From the NCBI GenBank assembly GCA_003223395.1, contig QHUZ01000043.1, positions 1-37,356 on the forward strand: a DNA stretch of 37,356 nt, read 5' to 3'. The position numbers and the translations under genes are program-made. Shown in pieces: positions 27,814 to 36,213 of the stretch (its first letter is position 1; each line of letters begins with the position of its first letter). This DNA is from Gemmatimonadota bacterium (GTDB taxonomy: Bacteria > Gemmatimonadota > Gemmatimonadetes > Gemmatimonadales > GWC2-71-9). The notes beneath the pieces were generated by a model, which made no database searches, was not told the DNA's origin, and saw nothing but the letters and a program-made list of their open reading frames with translations.

Positions 27814-28676
27814 TGCTCGGCGCGCACGTCTCGAGTCAGGGCGGGGTGGCGACGGCACCGGCGCGGGGCGGATCGCTGCGCGCCACGGCGATTCAGCTCT
27901 TTACCAAGACGCCGAACCAGTGGCGCGAGCGCGTGCTCGGCGCGGAACAGGTCGAGCGATTCCGGCAGGAGGTCGTGCGTCACAAGCTCGAGGCGGTAGT
28001 GTCGCACGACAGCTATCTCATCAACCTCGCCTCGCCGGACCCGGTGCTACGGGCGCGCAGCATCGAGAGTTTCCGACAGGAGCTCGAGCGCTCGCGAGCG
28101 CTGGGGTTGCGCGCGGTCGTCTCACATCCGGGCAACTACATGGATGAGCGCGCGGCGGGGGTCGAGCGCAATGCCGCGGGTTACGCGGAGTGCCTGCGGT
28201 CGGTTCCGGGCGATGTGGAGGTGTGGATCGAAGGCACAGCGGGATCGGGCACCGCGCTGGGCGCGAGGTTCGAGGAGCTGCGCGATTTGCGCAACGCGCT
28301 GCCTGACGGAATCCGGACGCGCGTCGGCTTCTGCCTCGATACCGCCCATCTGCACGCGGTCGGGTACGATCTGGCGCGGATCGAAGCGGTGTGGGAGGAG
28401 TTCGACCGCGTGATCGGGCTCGATCTACTTAAGTGCTTGCATCTCAATGACTCCCGCGCGGCGCGCGGATCGCGGGTAGATCGGCACGAATGGATCGCCG
28501 AGGGGCAAATCGGGCCGGAGCCGTTCCGGCGCATCATGCGGGACGCGCGATTGGCCGGGGTCGTTAAGATTATCGAAACGCCAAAGCGGGATGACCCGCT
28601 GCGGCACGATCGCCGGATGCTGCGGCGGTTGCGCGCGTACGCGCGCGGCAACACGCGAGCCGCTGTCGGCGTATGA
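27813..28676 (+). CDS. nfo: Endonuclease IV (AP endonuclease)
   Basis: 287 residues beginning MLGAHVSSQGG, the family N-terminus. ATG at 27813 is preferred over GTG at 27810 because it starts exactly there and overlaps the pcm stop. Metal-ligand regions are visible: VVSHDSYLINLASP, VVSHPGNYM, the Glu in WIEGTAGSGT, CLDTAHLHAVGYD, CLHLNDS, VDRHEWIAEG and IIETPK. It cuts the backbone 5' of abasic sites in base-excision repair and needs zinc. Length and motifs are complete. The small exported ORF that follows has its own Shine-Dalgarno 1 base after this stop. Confidence 0.94.
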   Translation: MLGAHVSSQGGVATAPARGGSLRATAIQLFTKTPNQWRERVLGAEQVERFRQEVVRHKLEAVVSHDSYLINLASPDPVLRARSIESFRQELERSRALGLRAVVSHPGNYMDERAAGVERNAAGYAECLRSVPGDVEVWIEGTAGSGTALGARFEELRDLRNALPDGIRTRVGFCLDTAHLHAVGYDLARIEAVWEEFDRVIGLDLLKCLHLNDSRAARGSRVDRHEWIAEGQIGPEPFRRIMRDARLAGVVKIIETPKRDDPLRHDRRMLRRLRAYARGNTRAAVGV

Positions 28677-28684
28677 AGGAGACC

Positions 28685-29008
28685 ATGCTGAAACGCATCT
28701 CGCTCATGCTGCTGCTCGCCATTCAGGCCCTTGGCGGTGGCGCGATCACGTTGGCGCACGCGCGCGACGCGGTCGTGGCGCCGCCCGGGTTTGAGGCGCG
28801 GCATGACGCGCGGTGCGCAATTCTTCACGACGAGCTGCGCTGCGCGCTCTGCCATTACGCGAGCGCCCGCGTCGTCCGGCAACAGGCCTTTACCCTCAAC
28901 ACGCCCCAGGTCGCCGTCCGCGTTGCGCCCGTGCAGCCGGTGGTCGTCTTCGCGGCCGTCGTTCCACTCACCGCCCCCGCGCGAGCGCCGCCTCCGTTCC
29001 TCTCCTGA
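28685..29008 (+). CDS. Exported Cys/His leader protein with C-terminal RAPP motif (copy A)
   Basis: 107 residues. AAGGAG at 28677-28682 selects the ATG at 28685 over one at 28673. A signal peptide (about 1-28) is followed by a metal-binding-type cluster His40, Cys44, His48, Cys53, Cys56, His57 and a hydrophobic stretch. It ends R100-A-P-P-P-F-L-S-stop. RAPP is known as a ribosome-arrest motif in exported arrest peptides, and DUF2946-type leader ORFs with CxxC regulate copper-uptake genes. The final codons pair with the Shine-Dalgarno of the next gene. A paralogue with the same design lies at 36202-36540 on the other strand. A regulatory leader role is inferred; it could also have a periplasmic metal-binding role. 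Confidence 0.75.
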   Translation: MLKRISLMLLLAIQALGGGAITLAHARDAVVAPPGFEARHDARCAILHDELRCALCHYASARVVRQQAFTLNTPQVAVRVAPVQPVVVFAAVVPLTAPARAPPPFLS

Positions 29009-29065
29009 ATCACCAGTACGCGCTCCGCACGTTGCGGAGCCCACGTTTCGCACATACAGGAGAGG
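28999..29065 (+). promoter_or_regulatory. Shine-Dalgarno-sequestering stem between leader A and the porin-like gene
   Basis: CCTCTCCTG (28999-29007, last codons plus stop of leader A) is perfectly complementary to CAGGAGAGG (29057-29065), which holds the Shine-Dalgarno of the gene starting at 29075. The loop contains a second perfect hairpin, GCTCCGCA (29022-29029) with TGCGGAGC (29033-29040). RAPP codons lie at 28982-28993, so a ribosome stalled there would cover the first arm and expose the Shine-Dalgarno. No U-tract follows, so it is not an intrinsic terminator. Confidence 0.65.
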
Positions 29066-29074
29066 TCATCCAAC

Positions 29075-30325
29075 ATGATACGCACGGTGTGCGCGGTGCT
29101 GCTTGCGGCGACGTGTTTCACGGCGCCCGGAGTCAGCCAGCAACCGACGCAACGACAGATGGATTCTTTAGCGGCGCAGGTCCGACAGCTGCGCGCCAGG
29201 CTGGACAGTGTTCTCGCCGCACTCGGACGTCGCCCTGCCCCGCCACCTCCCGCAGCGCCGGTCGGTGACGAGCTTGCCGCATTGCGGGCCGCTGCGAGCC
29301 AGGCCGCGGGCGGTGGCCTCAGCGACACCACGCGGGCCGCCGACACGCTGACGCAAGCCATGGGTCGGGAGCGGAACCAGGCCCAGCTGAATCCGGAGAT
29401 CGGCGCCACGGGAGACGTGCGCGCCTACGCGACGGGGCGCGGGGTGCAGCGCGAGAATTTCGATCCGCGAGAGTTCGAAGTCGGCTTCCAGTCGGCCCTC
29501 GATCCCTACTCGCATACGAAAATCTTCATCAGCCTCGAAGGCGGACACGTTAGTGTGGAGGAAGGGTACGCCTATTGGACCGGCCTGCCGGGACATATTC
29601 GACTCGACCTCGGTAAATACCGTCAGCAATTCGGCGAGCTCAATCGCTGGCATCTGCACGCGGTGCCGGAGACCGAGTACCCGCTCGCGATTACCACCTT
29701 CCTGGGGGAGGATGGGCTCTCGGGAACGGGGATTTCGCTGTATCGCGCCTTTGGCGGATTGGGGACACACGAGTTCACGGCACAGGTCACACGAAGCGCC
29801 AGTGACTCGGAGTTGTTCGGAAACAGCGGCCGGCCGACCTACCTGCTGCATCTCCTCAACTTCTGGCAACTCAACCATTCGACGTACATGCAGATCGGCG
29901 GCACGGCGCTGTACGGCACCGACCCCGATTCGGCGCTGCGCACGAAGGTCGGCGGGCTCGAGTTCCGCCTCACGTGGCGGCCGCCGCTCCGGGCGATGTA
30001 TCACGAATGGACGCTGCGCGGCGAACTGCTCGCGTTGCAGAAGCAGGTCGCCGGTACCGGGCCGACGCGCCTGGGAGGCTATGTCAGCTCCACCTACAAG
30101 CTGAACCAGCGTTTCATCCTCGGCGCCCGCTACGACTACGTCGAGTCGCCGGATTTCGGCGTGATCACGAGACAACTGATCCCCTCGCTCACGCTCTGGC
30201 AGAGCGAGTGGGTGTTCCTCCGCGCTCAATACCAGTGGCAGCAGATCGCGAATGCGCCCGCGAATCACCAGATCGCCTTCCAGGCGGTCTGGGCCATCGG
30301 ACCCCATAAACACGAGACCTACTGA
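29075..30325 (+). CDS. Porin-like outer-membrane beta-barrel protein
   Basis: 416 residues starting at ATG behind AGGAGAGG. A signal peptide (about 1-21) is followed by a short coiled coil (QRQMDSLAAQVRQLRARLDSVLAAL, about 27-51), a Pro/Ala linker, then a region of alternating amphipathic strands rich in Tyr, Trp and Gly typical of outer-membrane barrels, ending in HKHETY. No named family is recognised with certainty. It lies between the RAPP leader and ZnuA/ZnuB-type genes with only one base before the next ATG, so it probably passes metal or a metal complex across the outer membrane. Its Shine-Dalgarno lies in the leader stem. Confidence 0.72.
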   Translation: MIRTVCAVLLAATCFTAPGVSQQPTQRQMDSLAAQVRQLRARLDSVLAALGRRPAPPPPAAPVGDELAALRAAASQAAGGGLSDTTRAADTLTQAMGRERNQAQLNPEIGATGDVRAYATGRGVQRENFDPREFEVGFQSALDPYSHTKIFISLEGGHVSVEEGYAYWTGLPGHIRLDLGKYRQQFGELNRWHLHAVPETEYPLAITTFLGEDGLSGTGISLYRAFGGLGTHEFTAQVTRSASDSELFGNSGRPTYLLHLLNFWQLNHSTYMQIGGTALYGTDPDSALRTKVGGLEFRLTWRPPLRAMYHEWTLRGELLALQKQVAGTGPTRLGGYVSSTYKLNQRFILGARYDYVESPDFGVITRQLIPSLTLWQSEWVFLRAQYQWQQIANAPANHQIAFQAVWAIGPHKHETY

Positions 30326-30326
30326 C

Positions 30327-31373
30327 ATGCTAGCGATCATTGCTCTGTTACTTGGCGCCGTCAGCCCGTCGCCTTCACGACCAAACGCACCGGCGGCGCC
30401 GGTCAAGGTGGTCACCTCGCTCACGACGTACGCCGCGATCGCAGTGGAGATCGTGGGCGATCGGGGGAAAGTCAGCTCGATCGCCGTGGGTGACGAGAAT
30501 CCGCACTACGTGCAGCCCAAGCCGAGCTTCGTGCCGACCCTGGCACAGGCCGACTTGTTCGTGACGACGGGACTGGACCTCGAGCTCTGGGTGCCGGCGC
30601 TGCTCGACAAGGCGAACAATGCGAAGATCACCGAGGGTGGGCCCGGATATGTCGCGGCCTACCAGGGCCTGCCGCTGCTCGACGTTCCCGTCAACCTGTC
30701 GCGCTCCCAGGGCGACATCCACGTCTACGGCAACCCGCACATCTGGACCGACCCGCTGAATGCCGTGCTCATCGCGCGCAACATTCTGCGAGGGTTGAAG
30801 CGCGTCGCGCCCGAGAATGCGGACTATTTCACGGCTCGCGAAAAAGATTTCGAGGACCGGATGTATCGCGCATTGTTCGGCGACGAACTGGTGAAGTTGA
30901 TCGGCGGTGAGACGCTTGCCGATCTCGATCGTCAGGGCAAGCTGTTCAACTTCCTCGGGCAACAGCAGTATCAGGGCGCTCCGCTCATCGGCCGGTTGGG
31001 TGGCTGGCTGAAGCAGGGGATGCCGTTCCGCGGCAAGCTGGTGGCGTGCTACCACAAGGAGTGGGACTACTTCTCGCGCGAGTTCCAGGTCACCTGCTTC
31101 GATTATATCGAGCCGAAACCCGGTATTCCGCCGACGCCGCGCCATGTGCAGGAGATCATCACCGCGATGCGGGACCAGCACATTCAGGTGCTCTTGTCGA
31201 CGAATTACTACGATCGCAGTCAGGTGATGGACGTGGCCCAGCGGACGGGTGCCAAAGCGGTCATCGTGCCGTCCAACACCGGAGGTCAGGCCGGCGTGAA
31301 TACCTATTTCGATCTCATGAATCTCTGGGTCACGGAGCTCACCCAGGCCTTCGGCGCGAAGGAGGTTCCGTGA
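30327..31373 (+). CDS. ZnuA-type metal ABC transporter binding protein
   Basis: 348 residues with ATG one base after the previous stop. A short signal peptide precedes a cluster A-I solute-binding fold. Metal-ligand positions are His60 in ENPHYVQPKP, His138 in GNPHIWTDP, the His in ACYHKEWDYFSREF, and an acidic site near STNYYDRS. The His-rich loop common in zinc-specific ZnuA is absent, so manganese, iron or zinc are all possible. It should capture the ion in the periplasm and deliver it to the permease encoded next, which overlaps it by 4 bases. Confidence 0.88.
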   Translation: MLAIIALLLGAVSPSPSRPNAPAAPVKVVTSLTTYAAIAVEIVGDRGKVSSIAVGDENPHYVQPKPSFVPTLAQADLFVTTGLDLELWVPALLDKANNAKITEGGPGYVAAYQGLPLLDVPVNLSRSQGDIHVYGNPHIWTDPLNAVLIARNILRGLKRVAPENADYFTAREKDFEDRMYRALFGDELVKLIGGETLADLDRQGKLFNFLGQQQYQGAPLIGRLGGWLKQGMPFRGKLVACYHKEWDYFSREFQVTCFDYIEPKPGIPPTPRHVQEIITAMRDQHIQVLLSTNYYDRSQVMDVAQRTGAKAVIVPSNTGGQAGVNTYFDLMNLWVTELTQAFGAKEVP

Positions 31374-32233
31374 GCGGCTTGGAGTTGATGCTGCCGCCAT
31401 TCGTCGCCTGCATGATTCTCGTGGCCATGTTGTCGTACCTCGGCCTGCACGTCATCGCGCGCGAGGTCATCTTCGTAGACCTGTCGCTCGCGCAGATGGC
31501 GGCGCTGGGGAGTTTGTCCGCGCTGCTCTTCCACGTATCCCCCGACTCCGCGAAGACGTACGTGTTCGCCTTGCTGATGACGGCGGTTGGCGCGTTTCTG
31601 TTCGCGCTCACGCGGTCATCGGTGCACGGCGGCAGCGGGGCGGGCCGGGTGCCGCAGGAGGCCTTCATCGGCATCGTGTACGTGGTCGCGTCCGCTGCCG
31701 CGGTCCTGGTGGCGAACAAAGTCCCGGGCGGAGGCGAAGCGGTAGAGAAAACACTGGTGGGCAGTCTGCTGTGGGTCACGTGGCCGACGATCCGAAAGCT
31801 CGCGATCGCGTACGCTGCGTTGGGCGTGTTCCATTACGTCCTGCGGCGCCGCTTCCTCACAATCTCGTTCCATCCGCAGGAGGCCGAGGCGCAGGGTTGG
31901 AAGATTCGCTGGTGGGACTTCGTCTTTTACCTGTCGTTCGGCGTCGTGATTACGCTCGCGGTGCCGATTGCCGGCGTGCTGATGGTGTTCAGCTTCCTTG
32001 TTGTGCCGGCGGTGATCGCGAATCTCTTCACCGCGGACAAGCGCCGGCTGACGATTATCGCGTGGAGCTCAGGGGCCCTGGCATCGGTCCTCGGCCTGTG
32101 GCTGTCCTACACCAAGGATTTGCCCACCGGCCCGCTGGTCGTCTGCATGTACGGCCTACTGCTCGTTGCGGCGGCAGTGCTCCGCAGGCTCGGTATAGGC
32201 AACAAACCGCTACCGAATCCGCAGAACCACTAG
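31370..32233 (+). CDS. ZnuB-type metal ABC transporter permease
   Basis: 287 residues from GTG in a GTGA overlap. About eight hydrophobic helices are visible, with ABC-3 family features: LSYLGLHVIAREVIFVDLSLAQMAALG near the N-terminus and the EAF/SLLWVTWPT region in the middle, then GVLMVFSFLVVPAVIANLF. It forms the membrane channel for the metal held by the ZnuA-type protein. No ATPase gene is adjacent on either side, which is unusual; the motor must be encoded elsewhere. Its last 24 bases overlap the 3' end of the convergent metalloprotease gene. Confidence 0.88.
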   Translation: MSGLELMLPPFVACMILVAMLSYLGLHVIAREVIFVDLSLAQMAALGSLSALLFHVSPDSAKTYVFALLMTAVGAFLFALTRSSVHGGSGAGRVPQEAFIGIVYVVASAAAVLVANKVPGGGEAVEKTLVGSLLWVTWPTIRKLAIAYAALGVFHYVLRRRFLTISFHPQEAEAQGWKIRWWDFVFYLSFGVVITLAVPIAGVLMVFSFLVVPAVIANLFTADKRRLTIIAWSSGALASVLGLWLSYTKDLPTGPLVVCMYGLLLVAAAVLRRLGIGNKPLPNPQNH

Positions 32234-33895
32234 GCGCGGAATGACCGCCGGCGAAACGGCGGTCGTTCCATTCCCGCTGAAATGGAGCGTGAACGCCGCT
32301 CCCCCCGCCGGCTGCACCGCCCGCAGGTACGCGCCTGAGCCCGACTTGAGCGTACCCGTGAGGTTCACAGCGCCTCCCGCCGAGAATGTCGGGACGAGCG
32401 GGTACACCCGCGGGAAGACCTGGGCGTTCTGACTGTGGAGCGAGCTGAACGTGCGGCGGAAGTGCCAGCTCGTGTACTGGAGCTCGCTCGGCGCCGCGAA
32501 TCCGGGCAGATCGGAGACCCAGTTCGCGAGCGCCCAGTTGCTGACCGTCTGGCCGAAGGGCTGGCCGGTTTGCGCCGCGACGTTCGAGGCTCCCGTCAAT
32601 GACGTTTGGACGAGCTTGCCCGGCAACGCCGCGCCGAATTGATCCACGATGTAGCGGGTGAAGAGCCAGCTCCCGCCGACCATCGCCAACGACCCGTTAT
32701 CGACGGGGATCAACAACGGTGTATCCGCAGTTGCCAGCAGATATTGATAGGCATCGTACGCGTCCCCGAACGCGTAATTGCTGAACATCGCCGTGTCTGC
32801 CTCGGCGAGGTAACTCCGACCCGCGAGCTCCTCGGCGTATTTGGAGAGACCCTCGTCCAGCCATCCCTCTTCTGGGTTATTGGCACCCCTCAGCACGTGC
32901 TCGACGAAATTGATCATGTGCTGGAATTCGTGAGTGAAGGTGACCGGCGTGATGAAGTTGACCTCTGAATTCTTGTGCGCACAACTCAGCGTGCCTGCCG
33001 AATCGGCCACGATCGAGTAGAAGATCTCGCCGTTGTTGTAGGTCGTGGAGAATCCGGGAGCGAGGTCGCCGGGGAAGAAAAAGCCCGCGATGTAGCCGGC
33101 TCCAGGAGTGTTGCACTGCGCCGCCGTGACAAGCTTGTTCACCTGGTTGGTCATCAGGACGATGACGACGGAGTTGGAATCGATGTCCGACACGTGACCG
33201 AACGTGGTCGTGTCGAGCGGGTAGAGCCGCGAATCGAACACGTTCTTGAGCGAATCAAGATCGGTGGCGCTGAGCCCAGGAGAAGGAGCCAGCGAATCTA
33301 TGTAGATGGCGATGTGCACACCTACCGCCCGCGCAACGGCACGAACATTGACCGTCGTCAAACAGTTCGAGTCTGCACAGACTTTGAACGCTCGTTTGCT
33401 GCCAACCACCGGTGGGCCGGCGGCCGGTGACGGCTGTGGCACTCCGGCGCTGACCGCGGGCGCCGATCGATCGGCTGGCGGATAGCGACGATTGGTGGCG
33501 AGGTCCCGCAGGAAGTGATCGAAGGCCGCGGCTGTCGCACCCCGGCTGCGCGGACCGGACGGCGTGAAAGCGCGGGACATCGCGATCGACGGCACGGGTT
33601 CCGCCGACTGCAGCATGAAGGGCGCCGATGCCCCCGGCGTGCCGACGGTCGACCACGGCAGTACCAAGTACTCGGCGGTGTCGGGTGCGGTATTCGCCGC
33701 GAACGTCACGCAACCGGCATCGCTTGCGGGGTCGATGGACGTGTAGGCACCAACGGCAAGGGCCAGCGGCGTGCCGTGCGCCCCGCAGGACGGCAGGCCA
33801 GGCCCCGCCGAATCGCTACTGCATGCGACCGTCAGGACCAGGCCTCCCACACTTGCAAGAATTCCCAGCAATGAAACCCGAGTGCTCACAGCCAC
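32210..33895 (-). CDS. M30-like zinc metalloprotease lipoprotein
   Basis: 561 residues from GTG, starting one base after the TonB-receptor stop. A lipoprotein signal ends at VLTVACSS. The catalytic domain (about 175-440) carries the zinc motif TFTHEFQHMINF (HExxH) and, about 25 residues on, a downstream Glu in GWLDEGLSKYAEELAG. The arrangement resembles M30 hyicolysin-type proteases. The C-terminal 100 residues form a beta-rich domain. It would be anchored in the outer or inner membrane facing the periplasm or outside. Co-transcription with the TonB receptor suggests it may free metal or peptide for uptake, which is inference. Confidence 0.83.
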   Translation of the reverse strand: MAVSTRVSLLGILASVGGLVLTVACSSDSAGPGLPSCGAHGTPLALAVGAYTSIDPASDAGCVTFAANTAPDTAEYLVLPWSTVGTPGASAPFMLQSAEPVPSIAMSRAFTPSGPRSRGATAAAFDHFLRDLATNRRYPPADRSAPAVSAGVPQPSPAAGPPVVGSKRAFKVCADSNCLTTVNVRAVARAVGVHIAIYIDSLAPSPGLSATDLDSLKNVFDSRLYPLDTTTFGHVSDIDSNSVVIVLMTNQVNKLVTAAQCNTPGAGYIAGFFFPGDLAPGFSTTYNNGEIFYSIVADSAGTLSCAHKNSEVNFITPVTFTHEFQHMINFVEHVLRGANNPEEGWLDEGLSKYAEELAGRSYLAEADTAMFSNYAFGDAYDAYQYLLATADTPLLIPVDNGSLAMVGGSWLFTRYIVDQFGAALPGKLVQTSLTGASNVAAQTGQPFGQTVSNWALANWVSDLPGFAAPSELQYTSWHFRRTFSSLHSQNAQVFPRVYPLVPTFSAGGAVNLTGTLKSGSGAYLRAVQPAGGAAFTLHFSGNGTTAVSPAVIPRLVVLRIR

Positions 33896-33896
33896 T

Positions 33897-36101
33897 TTAG
33901 AACTCCGTCGTTATCCGCGCGATGAGTGAACGGCCCATGCCTGGATCCACTGCGTTGGTCTTGATACGGCTCAAGTAGTCCGCATAACGCCTGTCGAACG
34001 CGTTGCGCAACGACAGATCTACCATGATCGTGCGAGATCCGGCGACGAACCCCGCACCAGCACCGACGTTCATGAGCGCGTAGGGACGAGATTGATACCC
34101 CGCTCCTCCAAAAGCGTCCGCAAAAAACTGCCGCTCCGCGGGGTCGAGGCGTGTCTGGCGAGCATTGGTCTCACCGCCGATCGAGAAGTAGGCCCGCTGG
34201 CCGTGCTCAAGCCGCGCCGTCCACGTTGCGCGGAACGGCGGCATGTTGGGGAGCGGCTGATCGGTTGACGTGTTCTGGCCGCGCACATAATCCGCGGTGC
34301 CCTGCAGATGCAGATACGCTGTCGGGTGCCACTGGAACGCGCTCTCGAAGCCCGTGAGGCGAGCGTTTCCTTGGGTGACGTCGTAGATCTGAAAGCCCGA
34401 CGCGCTGTCGACGGTCCCAGTGGGGAACGTATAGATGTAGTCCTGAATCAGGTTGACGAACGCCCCCACCTCGAAGGCCAGCCGCGCCGTCTGTGCCCGC
34501 ACGGCAACATCGGTGTTGATGGACTTCTCCGTCTTGAGATTCGGGTTGCCCCGTTCGAAAGCGACAGTGCCCTCGTGCACGCCGTTCGAGTACAAGTCGA
34601 ACGAGGACGGAGCGCGGAACCCCCGACCCACGTTGATGACCAGCGCCGCCGGCTCACTGAGGTGGAACAACAGTCCCGCGTTGGCGATCGCCGAGCTCCA
34701 GGTGTGCGTCCGCGCGCTGTTTCCCAGGGCGGTATCGGCGTCCACATCGAGGCGGCGGTAATCGTAGCGCGCGCCGAACGATAGGTTCACGCGCCGTCCT
34801 TCGGACTGTTCGAATGCGTAGATACCCACCGTATTGAGCCGCGAGGGCGGGATCAACGTCTCTTCACCGAACTTGTTGAACGTCGTCCGCAACCCGGACA
34901 GACCGAGCAGGCCGGAGAACTGCCCGAGGGGCGCGTGGTGGTAGTGGACGTCCGCCAGATAGGTCTGCGAGAGCAGTCCCAGCCCCACGGTGCTCGTCGT
35001 GTCGTCTTCGAACTCCCGGCGCCGGCTGCGTTCGTAGCCGGTCGAGACCTCGAGACGAGCGGCGCCGAGCGGCAACGCGAGATCGGCCCGGGCGTGACTC
35101 GTGGACATCCGTTGCGTCGGGGTCGCGAGGGGATCTTCGTCCGTCATCGATATCCGCTCGTCGCGCTGCGAGAACGTTCCCGATAGACTCCCCCACGTTC
35201 CGCGCGCGCCGATGGTCCCGCTTCCACCGAGGGCTCGATCGCCGCTATTCCAGAGCACGTAGTCGGGCGTGTGTACATCGCCGCTGCTCCGTCCGCTGAG
35301 ACTGCCGCGGAATCCGACGCTCCCGCTCCCCCCCTCCAGATCGAGCGCGCCATCCTTGAGACCGTTGCCGCTGCCGTAAGCCGCCGACATCGTGCCGCGC
35401 ACGAACCCGGGCACCCCCACCGCGTCCGGAAGGTCCTTCTCGATGACGTTCACCACACCACCCAATGCGTCTGAGCCATACAGTACGCTCGCCGGACCGC
35501 GAATCACCTCGATCCGCTCGGCGTTCGCCGTCTCGATGTTAGGACTGTGCTCATCGCCCCACTGCTGGGTCTCGAGCCGCTGGCCGTCGTCCAGCACGAG
35601 CACCCGATTCGAGGTGAGACCGCGAATGACCGGCTTCCCGATCCCCACCCCGGTGCTCCAGCTGCGCACGCCGGCGACGCCCGAGAGCGTCTCACCGAGA
35701 CTCTGCGATTGCGACTGGCGGAGCTCATCGCCCGCCACGACGCTGGTAGGCTGGGGCGAGTTCAATGGGCTCGTAGCATTGGCACTGGCGGTAACCTGAA
35801 CGCCCGTCAATTCGACCACCGACTCCCGCATCGTCACGTCAGCGGTGACGTCGCCGCCCGTCGCGACGACGCTGCGGACCGCCGGGGCGTAGCCAATACG
35901 TTGGAAGGTGACGGTGAAGGTGCCCGCCGGGAGGCCGGCAATCGAATAGCGTCCTGAGGTATCGGTCGTCGTCGACCGATGCAGATCGGGAAGTGAGACC
36001 AGAACATCCGCAACCGGCGCACCGGCCGGGGTGGTGACGCGACCGGACAATATCCCGGTGCTGCCGGACAGTAGCGTGAGCAGCAATGTGAGGAAATGCA
36101 T
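33897..36101 (-). CDS. TonB-dependent outer-membrane receptor
   Basis: 734 residues; ATG at 36101 is chosen because AGGAGA lies 5 bases upstream and a signal peptide (MHFLTLLLTLLSG) starts there. An N-terminal carboxypeptidase-regulatory-like domain (about 18-95) precedes the plug: QSLGETLSGVAGVRSW, GKPVIRGLTSNRVLVLDDG and ERIEVIRGPASVLYGSDALGGVVNVI. A 22-strand-type barrel ends in Phe (RITTEF). The plug resembles ZnuD-like metal receptors in its PVIRG and DEHSPNIE segments, but the ligand is not proved. The upstream RAPP leader probably regulates it; the metalloprotease gene follows with a one-base gap. Confidence 0.92.
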   Translation of the reverse strand: MHFLTLLLTLLSGSTGILSGRVTTPAGAPVADVLVSLPDLHRSTTTDTSGRYSIAGLPAGTFTVTFQRIGYAPAVRSVVATGGDVTADVTMRESVVELTGVQVTASANATSPLNSPQPTSVVAGDELRQSQSQSLGETLSGVAGVRSWSTGVGIGKPVIRGLTSNRVLVLDDGQRLETQQWGDEHSPNIETANAERIEVIRGPASVLYGSDALGGVVNVIEKDLPDAVGVPGFVRGTMSAAYGSGNGLKDGALDLEGGSGSVGFRGSLSGRSSGDVHTPDYVLWNSGDRALGGSGTIGARGTWGSLSGTFSQRDERISMTDEDPLATPTQRMSTSHARADLALPLGAARLEVSTGYERSRRREFEDDTTSTVGLGLLSQTYLADVHYHHAPLGQFSGLLGLSGLRTTFNKFGEETLIPPSRLNTVGIYAFEQSEGRRVNLSFGARYDYRRLDVDADTALGNSARTHTWSSAIANAGLLFHLSEPAALVINVGRGFRAPSSFDLYSNGVHEGTVAFERGNPNLKTEKSINTDVAVRAQTARLAFEVGAFVNLIQDYIYTFPTGTVDSASGFQIYDVTQGNARLTGFESAFQWHPTAYLHLQGTADYVRGQNTSTDQPLPNMPPFRATWTARLEHGQRAYFSIGGETNARQTRLDPAERQFFADAFGGAGYQSRPYALMNVGAGAGFVAGSRTIMVDLSLRNAFDRRYADYLSRIKTNAVDPGMGRSLIARITTEF

Positions 36102-36102
36102 G

Positions 36103-36213
36103 ACGCTCTCCTGTTCAGGCGCGCGCACACCCCTCCAACGGAGTCGTGAACGCGAGCGAGTTGTTTGAATTGCGGTCGCCGCGGAAGCGCGGCGCCGTTA
36201 CTCAGGAGAGCGT
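36103..36213 (-). promoter_or_regulatory. Shine-Dalgarno-sequestering stem between leader B and the TonB receptor
   Basis: On the minus-strand transcript ACGCTCTCCTG (36213-36203, last codons plus stop of leader B) is perfectly complementary over 11 bp to CAGGAGAGCGT (36113-36103), which contains the receptor's Shine-Dalgarno. The 89-base loop holds a 7-bp GC hairpin (36177-36183 with 36188-36194). RAPP codons at 36225-36214 lie directly before the first arm, so an arrested ribosome would mask it. Confidence 0.68.

Noticed and set aside
28673-28687. ATG at 28673 as start of leader A (ATGA overlap with nfo)
   Set aside because: AAGGAG lies between it and the ATG at 28685, and the signal peptide begins at the latter.
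29022-29040. The 8-bp hairpin after leader A as an intrinsic terminator
   Set aside because: It is followed by mixed sequence without a U-tract and lies inside a larger stem leading to a coupled gene.
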